64,000 nucleotides of DNA. Source: Pseudarthrobacter oxydans. GTDB taxonomy: Bacteria; Actinomycetota; Actinomycetes; Actinomycetales; Micrococcaceae. The DNA lies in NCBI RefSeq assembly GCF_013314975.1, contig NZ_JABTYH010000018.1, positions 18,020 to 82,019 on the forward strand. The letters are read 5' to 3'. Position 1 is the first letter of the stretch. The number at the start of each line of letters is the position of its first letter. The notes below the pieces were generated by a model. The model saw only the letters and a list, made by a program, of their open reading frames with translations. It was not told the origin of the DNA and did not search any database. This document shows positions 55,640-64,000 of the stretch, in pieces. Made by a program: the position numbers and the translations under genes.

Positions 55640-56899
55640 TCAGCGCAGGCCGTTGCTGTGGGCGAGCGCCATCGCCTCAGTGCGCGACGATGCGCCGATC
55701 TTCCGGTAGAGGTTGCGCAGGTGGAATTTCACGGTGTTTTCGCTGATGTGCAGCTTCGCGGCAATCCCCCGGTTCCGCTGGCCGGCGGCCAGCAGCTGGA
55801 GGACTTCCAGCTCGCGCTCCCCCAGGTTCCACTGGGCGACGTCGGCCAGCGGCCGGGCGGGCGGGTCCAGCGGAATTGCCACAGCGACGTCGGCGCCCCA
55901 GCCGGGCATCACGTCCACGCCCATGGTCCCGTCCAGCGCTTCAACACGCTGGACCAGGCGCGCCATGGCAGGCGCCGACGCGGAAAGCTCGCCCGGGCCG
56001 TCGTCGCGCACGTTGATGAGGAGGTTCACGCCGTCGCAGTCCCATTGCGTGCGGATCCGGCGGACGCCCTCCTGGTCCACCATGGCGAGGACCAGCCCGC
56101 GGACAATCGCCCTGGCAGCATGAGCCACCTCACCGGGAAGCGCGCGGCCGTTCACTGGCGGTTCGATGAACTGGACGTCGATGCCGCTGAAGCCCATCAG
56201 CGGCCGGAGGTCCTCGCGGAGCCGCTGGAATGCTGAAGCGACCGGTTCCTCCACGAGGTCGGTGGTGCGGTCGCTGAGGGTGCGCAGGCCCACCAGTGCC
56301 CTGGCCGCGACGTCCGTTGCCGCCGTCCGGGCCGCGGCGTCCCCCAGCGAAGGCGACCTCAGCGCCGCGAGCAGCGTTTCGAGGGTGGTGGAGTGCTGGT
56401 CCACCAGTTCAGCGGTCACCCGCAGGCGCTCCGCCGAGGTGGCGCGTGATTCGATGAGGTACGACGGCGGCGCATCAGCCACCTTTTCGCGGATCCGTTC
56501 AGCTGCGAGGGTCCAGAGGTAGTGCAGCATCCACTGCGCCTCCGGCCTGGCCGGCTGCGGGTCCGCGAGGACCAGGAGCGCATTGCTCGGCGAGGACACC
56601 GCGAGCACCGGGCGAACGCCACCGCCGAACGAGGCGTCCCCGCTCCAGGTTCCGGCGTCGCCCGCCTCCACGAGCGTTGCACGGATGGCATCCAACTCCG
56701 CTATGGACACCCGGCTGATGATGGCCTCGTCACCAGCCTTCTTCTGCGGCCGGCCGGTGCAGTCCTCCGTGAAAATCACCAGCGCGCTGGACGTGATGTA
56801 AGGGGCGGCAGCCGCGCGCAGCTGGTGCGCCATATCCAACAGGGGTGCCGTTGCCAGGGCGGCTATTGACTGGAGCAGGGCTGCGTCTTGGTGATCCAC
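55640..56899 (-). CDS. LuxR-type regulator built on a degenerate histidine kinase
   Basis: A 419-residue protein. A GAF-like region (about 10-140) is followed by a helical segment ERLRVTAELVDQHSTTLETL that aligns by eye with the HisKA_3 dimerisation box, but the phospho-His place is Val166. An ATPase-like domain ends with DDGPG (299-303) and GWGADVAVAIPL. A LuxR/NarL helix-turn-helix (about 355-419) closes it. This suggests a kinase turned into a one-chain, ligand- or ATP-binding regulator. It is divergent from hxlB with 132 bp between, so it may control the RuMP genes. GTG 56899 or 56932 may start it. Confidence 0.82.
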   Translation of the reverse strand: MDHQDAALLQSIAALATAPLLDMAHQLRAAAAPYITSSALVIFTEDCTGRPQKKAGDEAIISRVSIAELDAIRATLVEAGDAGTWSGDASFGGGVRPVLAVSSPSNALLVLADPQPARPEAQWMLHYLWTLAAERIREKVADAPPSYLIESRATSAERLRVTAELVDQHSTTLETLLAALRSPSLGDAAARTAATDVAARALVGLRTLSDRTTDLVEEPVASAFQRLREDLRPLMGFSGIDVQFIEPPVNGRALPGEVAHAARAIVRGLVLAMVDQEGVRRIRTQWDCDGVNLLINVRDDGPGELSASAPAMARLVQRVEALDGTMGVDVMPGWGADVAVAIPLDPPARPLADVAQWNLGERELEVLQLLAAGQRNRGIAAKLHISENTVKFHLRNLYRKIGASSRTEAMALAHSNGLR

Positions 56900-57031
56900 G
56901 AGTCCAGTGTAGGTGGGCTGCCCTCGATGCACCTACCCATTCGGACGGCCAAGGCCGCCCCATCATGCCGTTCCACCCACCCGCTGGGCAGGCGAGGATG
57001 GATAGGCGCCCACGTCCCAGGAGGTAAACGC

Positions 57032-57634
57032 ATGAACGCCACCACAGAAGCAGGCCCGGCCGCCCTGACGGGAACGGCACGGGCTTTCCACCACAACCGT
57101 GGCCTCGTCCTGGACGAAATCGGCTCGGTGTTGCAGCAGGTCGACCCGCTCGAGGTAGCCGCGCTGGTGACCGAACTTCGGCTGGCAGACAGGATCTTCG
57201 TGGCCGGCGCCGGCCGCAGCGGCCTGGTCCTGAAGATGGCGGCCATGCGGCTCATGCACCTGGGCCTGACGGTCCACGTGGTGGGCGAGACCACGGCGCC
57301 TGCCATCCGCGCCGGCGACCTGCTCCTCGCGGCTTCCGGCTCAGGCACCACCGCCGGCGTCGTCAAGGCCGCGGAAACCGCGGCCGCCCACGGCGCCCGC
57401 GTGGCTGCCTACACCACCGCACCAGGTTCCCCGCTGGCGGCCGCTGCTGCCGCCGTCGTGATCATTCCTGCCGCCCGGAAGACCGATCACGGCTCGTCAC
57501 TCACGCGCCAGTACTCGGGCAGCCTCTTTGAGCAGGTGCTGTTCGCCGCCACCGAGGCGGTGTTCCAAAGCCTGTGGGACGAGGACACCTCCGCGGCCGA
57601 GGACCTCTGGCTGCGGCACGCAAACCTTGAATAA
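57032..57634 (+). CDS. hxlB: 6-phospho-3-hexuloisomerase
   Basis: Isomerises hexulose 6-phosphate (from formaldehyde and ribulose 5-phosphate) to fructose 6-phosphate, the second RuMP step. The 200-residue protein is one SIS domain: FVAGAGRSGLVLKMAAMRLMHLG, then LLAASGSGTTAGVVKAAETA and the Glu near FEQVLFAATEAVF. AGGAGGT lies 6 bases before ATG 57032. The synthase gene follows 48 bp later. The pair gives this cell a way to assimilate formaldehyde from demethylation. Confidence 0.93.
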   Translation: MNATTEAGPAALTGTARAFHHNRGLVLDEIGSVLQQVDPLEVAALVTELRLADRIFVAGAGRSGLVLKMAAMRLMHLGLTVHVVGETTAPAIRAGDLLLAASGSGTTAGVVKAAETAAAHGARVAAYTTAPGSPLAAAAAAVVIIPAARKTDHGSSLTRQYSGSLFEQVLFAATEAVFQSLWDEDTSAAEDLWLRHANLE

Positions 57635-57682
57635 GTTTCCCCACCCCGCCTACCCGCTGTCCCAACCCGAAAGAGAAACCAG

Positions 57683-58306
57683 ATGAAACTGCAAGTAGCC
57701 ATGGATGTCCTCACCGTTGAGGCCGCACTGGACCTGGCCGGCAAGGTTGCCGAGTCCGTGGACATCATCGAGCTCGGCACACCCCTGATCAAGAACGCAG
57801 GGCTCTCCGCGGTAACCGCCATCAAGACGGCCCATCCGGACAAGATCATCTTCGCGGACATGAAGACCATGGACGCCGGCGAGCTCGAGGCCGACATCGC
57901 CTTCAACGCGGGCGCGGACCTGGTGTCCGTCCTGGGCAGCGCCGACGACTCCACCATCGCCGGCGCCGTCAAGGCAGCCACAGCCCACAACAAGGGCGTG
58001 GTGGTGGACCTGATCGGTGTGGCGGACAAGGTGTCCCGCGCCAAGGAAGCGCGCGCCCTGGGCGCCAGGTTCATCGAGTTCCATGCCGGCCTGGACGAGC
58101 AGGCGCTGCCCGGCTACAACCTGAACGTCCTGCTGGGCGCCGGCGAAGAAGCCCGCGTGCCCTTCTCGGTGGCCGGCGGCGTGAACCTCTCCACCATCGG
58201 GGCCGTGCAGCGCGCCGGCGCGGACGTGGCCGTTGTGGGCGGTTCCATCTACAGCGCCGAGGATCCCGCCCTGGCGGCCAAGGAACTGAAGGCAGCCATC
58301 ATCTGA
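57683..58306 (+). CDS. hxlA: 3-hexulose-6-phosphate synthase
   Basis: Condenses formaldehyde with ribulose 5-phosphate, the entry step of the RuMP route, which serves for assimilation or detoxification. The 207-residue protein is a TIM barrel of the orotidine-phosphate decarboxylase superfamily: QVAMDVLT at the first strand, IELGTPLIK, FADMKTMDAGELEA with the metal-binding Asp and Lys, and VAGGVNLSTIG and VVGGSIYSA for phosphate binding. AAAGAGAAACC precedes the ATG. Two hairpins follow the stop. Confidence 0.95.
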   Translation: MKLQVAMDVLTVEAALDLAGKVAESVDIIELGTPLIKNAGLSAVTAIKTAHPDKIIFADMKTMDAGELEADIAFNAGADLVSVLGSADDSTIAGAVKAATAHNKGVVVDLIGVADKVSRAKEARALGARFIEFHAGLDEQALPGYNLNVLLGAGEEARVPFSVAGGVNLSTIGAVQRAGADVAVVGGSIYSAEDPALAAKELKAAII

Positions 58307-58314
58307 TTCTTCCT

Positions 58315-58339
58315 GCCGGCGGCTGGTTTTCCCGCCGGC
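58315..58339 (+). terminator. Hairpin just after hxlA
   Basis: An 8-bp GC stem (58315-58322 with 58332-58339) whose loop contains TTTT, nine bases after the hxlA stop. It may act with the next hairpin. Confidence 0.45.
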
Positions 58340-58362
58340 TGCTGAACATGCCGCAATACCGA

Positions 58363-58394
58363 CGGCGGCCCCCACCGATGCGTGGGGGCCGCCG
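58363..58394. terminator. Bidirectional hairpin between hxlA and the levanase gene
   Basis: A perfect 13-bp stem (58363-58375 with 58382-58394) around a six-base loop between two genes that end towards each other. No T run is present on either side. Confidence 0.65.
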
Positions 58395-58408
58395 CTTCCG
58401 GTGGCCGG

Positions 58409-59968
58409 CTACCGGAAAGACCGGATGGTGATGCCGGAGAACGAGGCAGGCCCGCCGTCCGTGTAGAACGAGATCCCGGTGTCGCGGTCGGCGAAGTGCA
58501 CCTGCTGCGAGAGCACCGTGTGGCCGGCGTTGACGAACACCTCGACGCTTTGGGTGTCCACGAAGATCCGCAGGTGGACGGACCGCGCGGCGGCGTCGAT
58601 GGGCGCTGCCGCACGCGTGTACGGCAGCAGTGGGAAGCCGGCGAGGTCCGAGGGCGCACGGTCCACGTACAGCTCATTGCCGTACTTGCCGATGTTCGTG
58701 TGCCGGGCGCCGTCGGCGGAGCGGCCCACCGAGACCCCGATGTTCGCGGCGGCCTCCCAAGAGATGTCGAGCTCCAGCTCGTAGGCGCGGCCGTTCCAGG
58801 GCAGGACATAGCTGCCGTTAACCGTCCGGGCCGGGAACGCGGTGGTGGAGCCGGCGTAGTTCGAAAGCGCCGTGACGGGACTGCTGAGCAGGCTGTACCA
58901 GCCTCCGCCCTGGCGTGCCAGGCGCAGTTCCCGCACGATCGAGTTCTGCCCGTTGTACCCGTCGGACGCATCCGTGGGAACGTCGCGGGCGGCGTACTTC
59001 CAGTTGTTCATCCACCCGATGGCGTACCGCCGTGTTGCCGGCGCCTCTGCAGCCGGCCATGTCACCGCGCCGTACCAGTCCCAGCCCCAGTCCAGCCATT
59101 GCGGATTGCTGACATCGTCAGCCAGGAACTGGGTGCCGTCCCACGTGCCGGTCCAGTAGGCGTAGGTCATGGGCAGTCCGATGCCGTAGGCGTCCATGCT
59201 GGCGCCGAGCACCCAATGGCTGGTGCCGTCGTCGGCCGTCATCTCGAACAGGTCGGGGCATTCGATGCCGCCCAGCGCGGGGTTGGGGAAGTCGAAGTTG
59301 CGCTTCAGCTGCCAGTCACGCAGGTTCTGGGAGGTATAGAAGGCCGCATACCGCGCCCGGCCGATCACGCAGACCCACTCGTTGCGCACCGCATCCCAGT
59401 GGATCTTCGGGTCCCGGAACCATTCGGCATTGTCGATTTCCGCCTGCGTGGTGGCCGCCCTTCCGTCCGTGTTCACGATGACCGGGTCCGGCAGCGCAGT
59501 AAACGTGTAGCCGCCGTCGGTCGACCAGTAGAGGTACTGCTCCTGGTACTTGCGGATGCCGCCGGTGGGCTGGGTGGCAAGGACCACGATGGCCCCCGCG
59601 CCGAAGCCCGCTGTGTTGGCGGTATCCACCACTGCCGATCCGGACCACACGGGGAAGTCGGGCTGCAGCGGCAGCGCATCGCCATGGTGGGTGAATGCCA
59701 CGCAGTCTGCCGTGGTGGCGTGGTCCCAGCCGCCCTGGCCGTTGTTCTGCGTGGAGTGCAGGTAGTAGAGGTGGTACTTGCCGTCCAGGAACACCGGCCG
59801 CTGCGGGTCGCACAGCCAGCCGGACGGCGGCGTCATGTGGTAGACGGCCCGCTGTGAGCCCTGCGCCGCCCGGGCAGGGACGGCAGCTGCGGCACCGCCC
59901 ATGAACAGGGCGAGCGCTCCTGCTCCGGTGCCTTGCAGGACGTGGCGACGGGAAAAGGCATGTGTCAT
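58409..59968 (-). CDS. Secreted GH32 fructan hydrolase (levanase/inulinase type)
   Basis: A 519-residue exported glycoside hydrolase. The N-terminus MTHAFSRRHVLQ with a hydrophobic stretch and ARA cleavage zone is a Tat signal. The five-bladed propeller follows, with the nucleophile Asp54 in GWLCDPQRP (usually WMNDPNG), the RDP motif in WFRDPKIHW, and the acid/base Glu in GIECPDLFEM. A C-terminal beta-sandwich (about 370-519) completes it. It should cut fructose from levan, inulin or sucrose-like chains outside the cell. It is divergent from a second GH32 gene across four LacI-type sites. Confidence 0.9.
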   Translation of the reverse strand: MTHAFSRRHVLQGTGAGALALFMGGAAAAVPARAAQGSQRAVYHMTPPSGWLCDPQRPVFLDGKYHLYYLHSTQNNGQGGWDHATTADCVAFTHHGDALPLQPDFPVWSGSAVVDTANTAGFGAGAIVVLATQPTGGIRKYQEQYLYWSTDGGYTFTALPDPVIVNTDGRAATTQAEIDNAEWFRDPKIHWDAVRNEWVCVIGRARYAAFYTSQNLRDWQLKRNFDFPNPALGGIECPDLFEMTADDGTSHWVLGASMDAYGIGLPMTYAYWTGTWDGTQFLADDVSNPQWLDWGWDWYGAVTWPAAEAPATRRYAIGWMNNWKYAARDVPTDASDGYNGQNSIVRELRLARQGGGWYSLLSSPVTALSNYAGSTTAFPARTVNGSYVLPWNGRAYELELDISWEAAANIGVSVGRSADGARHTNIGKYGNELYVDRAPSDLAGFPLLPYTRAAAPIDAAARSVHLRIFVDTQSVEVFVNAGHTVLSQQVHFADRDTGISFYTDGGPASFSGITIRSFR

Positions 59969-60053
59969 CGTTGACTTCCTTTCAGGGGGCGGCTGCTCCG
60001 CCTGGCGCTCGGGGTGATGGAACCTTCGGTGGTTCGCTGATCGGATCACCGGC

Positions 60054-60071
60054 TGCTTAAGCGCTTTAGCA
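60054..60071. promoter_or_regulatory. LacI-type operator 1
   Basis: TGCTTAAGC-GCTTTAGCA, a nearly perfect 18-bp palindrome centred on the CG-containing core typical of LacI regulators, 86 bases before the levanase start. Confidence 0.7.
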
Positions 60072-60097
60072 GAAGAACATACCGAGCGGCAACCCCA

Positions 60098-60115
60098 CGG
60101 TCAAGCGTTTCAGCA
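60098..60115. promoter_or_regulatory. LacI-type operator 2
   Basis: CGGTCAAGC-GTTTCAGCA, with the same AAGC-G-TTT core and AGCA arm. Its centre lies 44 bp from operator 1, about four helical turns. Confidence 0.55.
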
Positions 60116-60165
60116 AAAGTGCCCTCCGTCACAAACCAGCCACAAAAGACCTTCGGAACAATTTT

Positions 60166-60183
60166 TGCTAAAACGCTTGATCA
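60166..60183. promoter_or_regulatory. LacI-type operator 3
   Basis: TGCTAAAAC-GCTTGATCA, a good palindrome of the same type, 68 bp from operator 2. Confidence 0.65.
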
Positions 60184-60210
60184 ACATGCGATTTCACGCT
60201 AGCTTCATGG

Positions 60211-60228
60211 TGATCAAACGCTTTAGCA
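60211..60228. promoter_or_regulatory. LacI-type operator 4
   Basis: TGATCAAAC-GCTTTAGCA, 45 bp from operator 3 and only 19 bases before the ATG at 60248, well placed to block transcription of that gene. Confidence 0.65.
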
Positions 60229-60247
60229 GAAATGGACATCAACGCCG

Positions 60248-61684
60248 ATGAGCTACCCAGTCTTCTTCCAGCCCGCCGATGCATGGGTTGGAGACCTTAT
60301 CCCTTACCAGAAGGACGGGGAGTTCTGGCTCTTCTACCTTCACGAGGTACGCGCCGACCCGAAGCCCGGCACGGCCTGGAACCTGGTGACCACCAAGGAC
60401 CTCACCCAGTTCCAGGACCACGGGGTGGCCCTCCCCCACGGAACCACAGAGGACTTGGACTTCAACTGCTACACAGGCAGCGTCATTGCTGACGACTCAG
60501 GCGTCCACCACCTGTTCTACACCGGCCAGAACCCGGGCAACCTCGGGACGGACGGCCTGCCCCTGCAGCTGGTCATGCACGCCACCAGCACGGACGGCAT
60601 GAACACGTGGGTCAAGCACCCGGAGCTTACGTTCGGCGCACCGGACGGCTACGAGTCAGCGGACTGGCGGGACCCCTTTGTCTTCCGTGACGAGGAGGCC
60701 GGCCTGTGGCGGATGCTCCTGGCGGCCCGGCACTCCGACGGTCCCGAACGCCGCCGCGGGGTCATCGCCCAGTGCGTTTCCACGGACCTGATGACGTGGG
60801 AGCACACGGAACCGTTCTGGGATCCCCGCAGGTACATCACGCATGAATGCCCGGACGTCTTCGAATGGAACGGGTGGTGGTACATGGCCTACTCCGAGTT
60901 CTCCGAAACGTTCACCACCCGGTACCGGATGGCCAAGAGCCCCACGGGGCCGTGGACAGTTCCGGACCTGGACAGCATCGACGGGCGTGCGTTCTACGCC
61001 TCCAAGACGGCGGAGCGGGACGGCCGGCGGTTCTTCTTCGGCTGGATTGCCAGCAAGGAAGGCAATTGCGACGACGGCGCGTGGCAGTGGGCGGGCACCA
61101 TGTCCGTCCTGGAGGCACGGCAGAACCCCGACGGAACGCTGGCATTCGGCCTCGCGGACGAGCTTGTGGACAGCTTTTGGGACACGGTCCCGCTCGAGCT
61201 GGAGAGCTCGCTGCCCATCCGGTTGGACGCGCCGGACTCCTATAGAGCCGCCGTCACAGCACAGGACCTGCCCACGCAGTTCTATGCCAAAGCGGTGCTG
61301 GACATCCAGCCGGGCACCACGGAATGCGGGATCCTGCTGCGCTCCAGCCCGGACGGCGACCACTCCTACGTCCTCCGCCTCGAACCGAAGCGCGGACGCC
61401 TTGTGTTCGACCGGTGGCCCCGGACCATCACCGGGGCAGCCCAGTGGCATGTCTCGGGCGACGTTCCCTACGCCATCGAACTGGAACGCCCCTGCGACCT
61501 CTCCCCCGGCAGCCACACGCTGGAAGTGGTGGTCGACGGCGACCTGTGCGTCGCCGTCGTGGACCGCCAGGTGGCGCTCAGCACCCGCATCTACGACCTC
61601 CCCGCCGGCGGAATAGGCGTGTTCGCCGGCGAGGGCACGGTTACCGTCACGGATTTCGACGTACGCAAGCGCACCGACAACTGA
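60248..61684 (+). CDS. Cytoplasmic GH32 family protein (fructosidase-like)
   Basis: A 478-residue GH32 protein without a signal peptide. The N-terminal Asp16 in WVGDLIPY takes the nucleophile place in a non-classical context (no WMNDPNG). WRDP at 140-143 and HECPD with Glu200 are intact. A C-terminal sandwich follows from about 310. It probably cleaves fructosides imported by the ABC system encoded just downstream, 47 bp later. The missing classical first motif makes the exact substrate uncertain. Operator 4 overlaps its leader. Confidence 0.85.
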   Translation: MSYPVFFQPADAWVGDLIPYQKDGEFWLFYLHEVRADPKPGTAWNLVTTKDLTQFQDHGVALPHGTTEDLDFNCYTGSVIADDSGVHHLFYTGQNPGNLGTDGLPLQLVMHATSTDGMNTWVKHPELTFGAPDGYESADWRDPFVFRDEEAGLWRMLLAARHSDGPERRRGVIAQCVSTDLMTWEHTEPFWDPRRYITHECPDVFEWNGWWYMAYSEFSETFTTRYRMAKSPTGPWTVPDLDSIDGRAFYASKTAERDGRRFFFGWIASKEGNCDDGAWQWAGTMSVLEARQNPDGTLAFGLADELVDSFWDTVPLELESSLPIRLDAPDSYRAAVTAQDLPTQFYAKAVLDIQPGTTECGILLRSSPDGDHSYVLRLEPKRGRLVFDRWPRTITGAAQWHVSGDVPYAIELERPCDLSPGSHTLEVVVDGDLCVAVVDRQVALSTRIYDLPAGGIGVFAGEGTVTVTDFDVRKRTDN

Positions 61685-61731
61685 ATACCCCAACACCCAT
61701 CCTCCGTTCCAATCAAGGGAGATTGACCCAT

Positions 61732-63066
61732 ATGAAGAACATGTTCCGCGCTGCCGCTGCCGCAGCCGTCACCGCCCTGGCACTGACAGCCTGCGGGGGC
61801 GCGAGCTCCACCGACCCGTCCAACGTCAGCCCCACCGGCGAGATCAAGGCCCGCGAGATCTCGTGGCTGCTCTCCCGCCCCGCTGACGGAGCGGTCATCA
61901 ACATCATGAAGAAGCTCGCCGACGACTATGCCAAGGACCACCCGGGCTTTGAGCTCAACCTGATCACCACCCCGGACCGGCCCTCCTACATCCAGAAACT
62001 CGAAACCCTGGCGGCAGCCAACAAGCTGCCCGAACTGTTCGATACGGACGCAACTCCCTTCGCCCAGCAGCTGGCCAAGCAGGGCAAGATGGTGGACGCC
62101 GAGAAGCTGCTGGAGTCACTGGACATCTACGACAACTACCGTCCGGGCGCGCTGGACTACCAGCGCTTCGACGACGGCTCCCTGTACATGATCCCCTTCC
62201 AGTTCGAGCTGGAATTCATCTGGTACAACAAGGCACTGCTGGAGAAGGCCGGCGTGGCGGTACCAACATCGCTCGATGACATCCCGGCCATGTGCACCGC
62301 CCTGCGCAGCGCCGGCATCACCCCCATTGCCATCGACGGCCAGGACCAGTGGCCGCTGGAACGCTACATTGCCTACCAGCCCTTCCGCGAAGCCGGCCCC
62401 GAGTTCGTCCAGAAACTGAAGAAGGGCGAGGCGAAGTTCAGCGATCCTGCCGGCCAGAAGACCGTGAGCTGGATGGCGGAACTGGGCAAGGCCAAGTGCT
62501 TCCAGGACGGCTTCTCCGCCCAGGGCTACTCGGACGCGCAGAACCAGTTCACCTCCGGACAGGCCGCCATGTACAACATCGGCACGTGGGAACTCCCCAG
62601 CCTGGCCACGGACAAGCTGGACCCGGCCGTCCGCAACGACATCGACTTCTTCACCCTCCCCACCACGGCAGGATCCGTGACGGGGGCCAACGAGTTCGTG
62701 TCGCCGTCCGGCATCGGCATGGCCGTGAACGCCAAGACCTACGATCCCCTGGTGAGCGACTTCCTGAAGTTCGCCCTGGAAAAGTACCCCGCGGAATATG
62801 CCGCCACCGGGGCACTGTCCCCCACCACCGACGTCGAAACCGTTGTGCCGGCCAATGCCACGCCGCTGTACCAGAAGGCCCTGGACCAGGCCGACGGCCT
62901 CGGTTCCATGCAGGCCATGCCGTGGGACACGCAGCTGGACCCGACCACCAACGGCCGGCTGCAGCAGGAGCTGGTGCTGCTGGTGCAGGGCAACATCACG
63001 CCTGAGCAGTTCACCGAAACCATGGACAAGACGATCGCGCAGAACGCCCCCAAGTTCTTCAAGTAG
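61732..63066 (+). CDS. ABC transporter sugar-binding lipoprotein
   Basis: A 444-residue extracellular solute-binding protein of family 1. The signal peptide ends in the lipobox LTACGG, so it is anchored to the membrane outer face by a lipidated Cys. The mature part has the usual two-lobed fold, including TSLDDIPAMCTALRSAGITPI. AAGGGAGAT precedes ATG 61732; a longer open frame overlaps the GH32 gene and is ignored. With the permease downstream it should take up a fructo-oligosaccharide or related sugar (inference from neighbours). Confidence 0.9.
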   Translation: MKNMFRAAAAAAVTALALTACGGASSTDPSNVSPTGEIKAREISWLLSRPADGAVINIMKKLADDYAKDHPGFELNLITTPDRPSYIQKLETLAAANKLPELFDTDATPFAQQLAKQGKMVDAEKLLESLDIYDNYRPGALDYQRFDDGSLYMIPFQFELEFIWYNKALLEKAGVAVPTSLDDIPAMCTALRSAGITPIAIDGQDQWPLERYIAYQPFREAGPEFVQKLKKGEAKFSDPAGQKTVSWMAELGKAKCFQDGFSAQGYSDAQNQFTSGQAAMYNIGTWELPSLATDKLDPAVRNDIDFFTLPTTAGSVTGANEFVSPSGIGMAVNAKTYDPLVSDFLKFALEKYPAEYAATGALSPTTDVETVVPANATPLYQKALDQADGLGSMQAMPWDTQLDPTTNGRLQQELVLLVQGNITPEQFTETMDKTIAQNAPKFFK

Positions 63067-63151
63067 GCACTGCTTCCCCACGAAACCAACGCGGCGGGGG
63101 GACGCACAAGCGAAAGCGTTCCCCCGCCCGCAAGGCCCGAAAGGCCCCGCC

Positions 63152-64000
63152 ATGCAACCCAACAGGATGCTGCCCAACAGGTCACGGACCTCGGTCCTGG
63201 TCTTCCTGCTTCCACCGCTGCTCCTTTACGGCGCAGCAGTCCTCTTTCCCATCCTCCAGTCCCTGTTCCTGAGCTTCTTTTCCTGGAACGGCATCAGCGA
63301 TATGGAGTTCGTGGGCCTGGACAACTACGTCCGGATGTTCGTCGCCGACGATATCTTCTGGAGGGCGTTCCTGAACGCCCTCGTCTACCTGGCCATCTGC
63401 CTGGTGCTGCAGCTCGGCGGCGCCCTGGTGGTCGCCAGCCTCCTCACGTCGCTCCGCCGCGGACGTGAACTGATCAAGACCCTCTACCTGCTGCCGGCCG
63501 TGATCTCCACGGTGGCCATCGCCTTCCTCTTCGTGCGGATCTACTCCCTGGAACCCGTGGGCCTTCTCAACCAGCTGTTCCACTGGGTGGGCCTCGACAG
63601 CCTCGAGCGGCCCTGGCTCTCGGACGTCAACACGGTCCTTGCGGCGGTCTCCGCACCGGAAGGATGGCGTTTCACCGGACTGTACATGCTCATCATCTAC
63701 GCGGCCCTGCTCGCTGTGCCCAAGGAGCTTGAGGAAGCCGCCGTCCTGGATGGCGCGTCCCGGTGGACGCTGTTCACCAAGATCCGCTTCCCGTACATCC
63801 GCCCGGTGTGGATCACCACCACCATTATGGCCACCACCTACGGGCTGCGCGGTTTCGACATCCCCTACCTGATGACCAACGGCGGTCCGGGGCAGTCCTC
63901 GGAACTGCTCACCACCTACATGTACAAGACGGCGTTCACCAGCACGGACTTCGGCTACGCCAGCACCATCTCGGTGTTCATCGTGGTTGAGTGCCTCGTC
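63152..64000 (+). CDS. ABC sugar permease, partial
   Basis: An inner-membrane permease of the binding-protein-dependent family (UgpA/MalF type) cut off by the window end after 283 codons. The N-terminal helix (VLVFLLPPLLLYGAAVLFPI), LVYLAICLVLQLGG and later helices are clear. The EAA loop reads ELEEAAVLDGASRWTLFTKIRFPYIRP, with the conserved Glu-Ala-Ala and Gly that contact the ATPase. ATG 63152 is used; another ATG five codons later is possible. The second permease and any LacI regulator are expected beyond 64000. Confidence 0.88.
   Translation, partial: MQPNRMLPNRSRTSVLVFLLPPLLLYGAAVLFPILQSLFLSFFSWNGISDMEFVGLDNYVRMFVADDIFWRAFLNALVYLAICLVLQLGGALVVASLLTSLRRGRELIKTLYLLPAVISTVAIAFLFVRIYSLEPVGLLNQLFHWVGLDSLERPWLSDVNTVLAAVSAPEGWRFTGLYMLIIYAALLAVPKELEEAAVLDGASRWTLFTKIRFPYIRPVWITTTIMATTYGLRGFDIPYLMTNGGPGQSSELLTTYMYKTAFTSTDFGYASTISVFIVVECLV

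Overview
The window is GC-rich chromosomal DNA from an actinobacterium, most likely an Arthrobacter or Pseudarthrobacter (Micrococcaceae). The reasons are strong G/C preference at codon third positions (which creates long false antisense frames), GTG and TTG starts, mycothiol-based formaldehyde chemistry, a dimethylglycine oxidase very like the one I know from A. globiformis, and a DUF222-HNH gene. I saw no tRNA, rRNA, CRISPR array, phage module or intact insertion sequence. Assignments rest on family recognition by eye, not on a search.

Layout. 0-20 kb is mixed housekeeping: a frameshifted AbiEi/DUF559-like gene, serS, a lipid kinase, pheA, a rhodanese, an amidase, small proteins, a fused carboxyltransferase beside the tail of a lost GntR-type regulator, an FAD oxidoreductase, pgm, a RutE-like reductase divergent from an NCS2 permease, an SGNH hydrolase and a GAF-ANTAR protein. 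20-35 kb holds stress-type and signalling genes: two SDR enzymes, DUF6328/DUF6766 membrane proteins, glycerate kinase, a histidine kinase followed by GGDEF-EAL and EAL proteins, small acidic proteins, GDPD, a HAD phosphatase and an AraC/GyrI regulator. 35-58 kb is mostly devoted to N-methyl compounds and one-carbon units. 58-64 kb is a fructan/fructoside locus cut off by the window end.

How the 35-58 kb genes fit together (family knowledge plus inference). Creatinase turns creatine into sarcosine and urea. A Rieske oxygenase with its reductase (GbcA/GbcB type) demethylates glycine betaine to dimethylglycine plus formaldehyde. A BCCT carrier brings in betaine, dimethylglycine oxidase makes sarcosine and charges tetrahydrofolate, and PurU releases formate from formyl-tetrahydrofolate. 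Formaldehyde then has two exits in the same window: oxidation by mycothiol-dependent MscR, an MBL hydrolase and a molybdopterin formate dehydrogenase-like protein, or fixation by 3-hexulose-6-phosphate synthase and isomerase (RuMP). Two IclR regulators, a LysR regulator and an unusual LuxR-type protein built on a degenerate histidine kinase sit among these genes. Sarcosine oxidase is not in the window.

Structured non-coding DNA includes two different intergenic palindromic repeats (1.1 and 15.7 kb), a shared TAAG-N4-CTTA-like promoter palindrome before several small genes, a 17-bp motif present twice in opposite orientation between the creatinase transporter and mscR, and four LacI-type operators between the two GH32 genes. 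Two genes (0.1-1.1 kb and 43.6-45.1 kb) are each broken by what looks like one extra base, so either gene decay or sequence error should be kept in mind.
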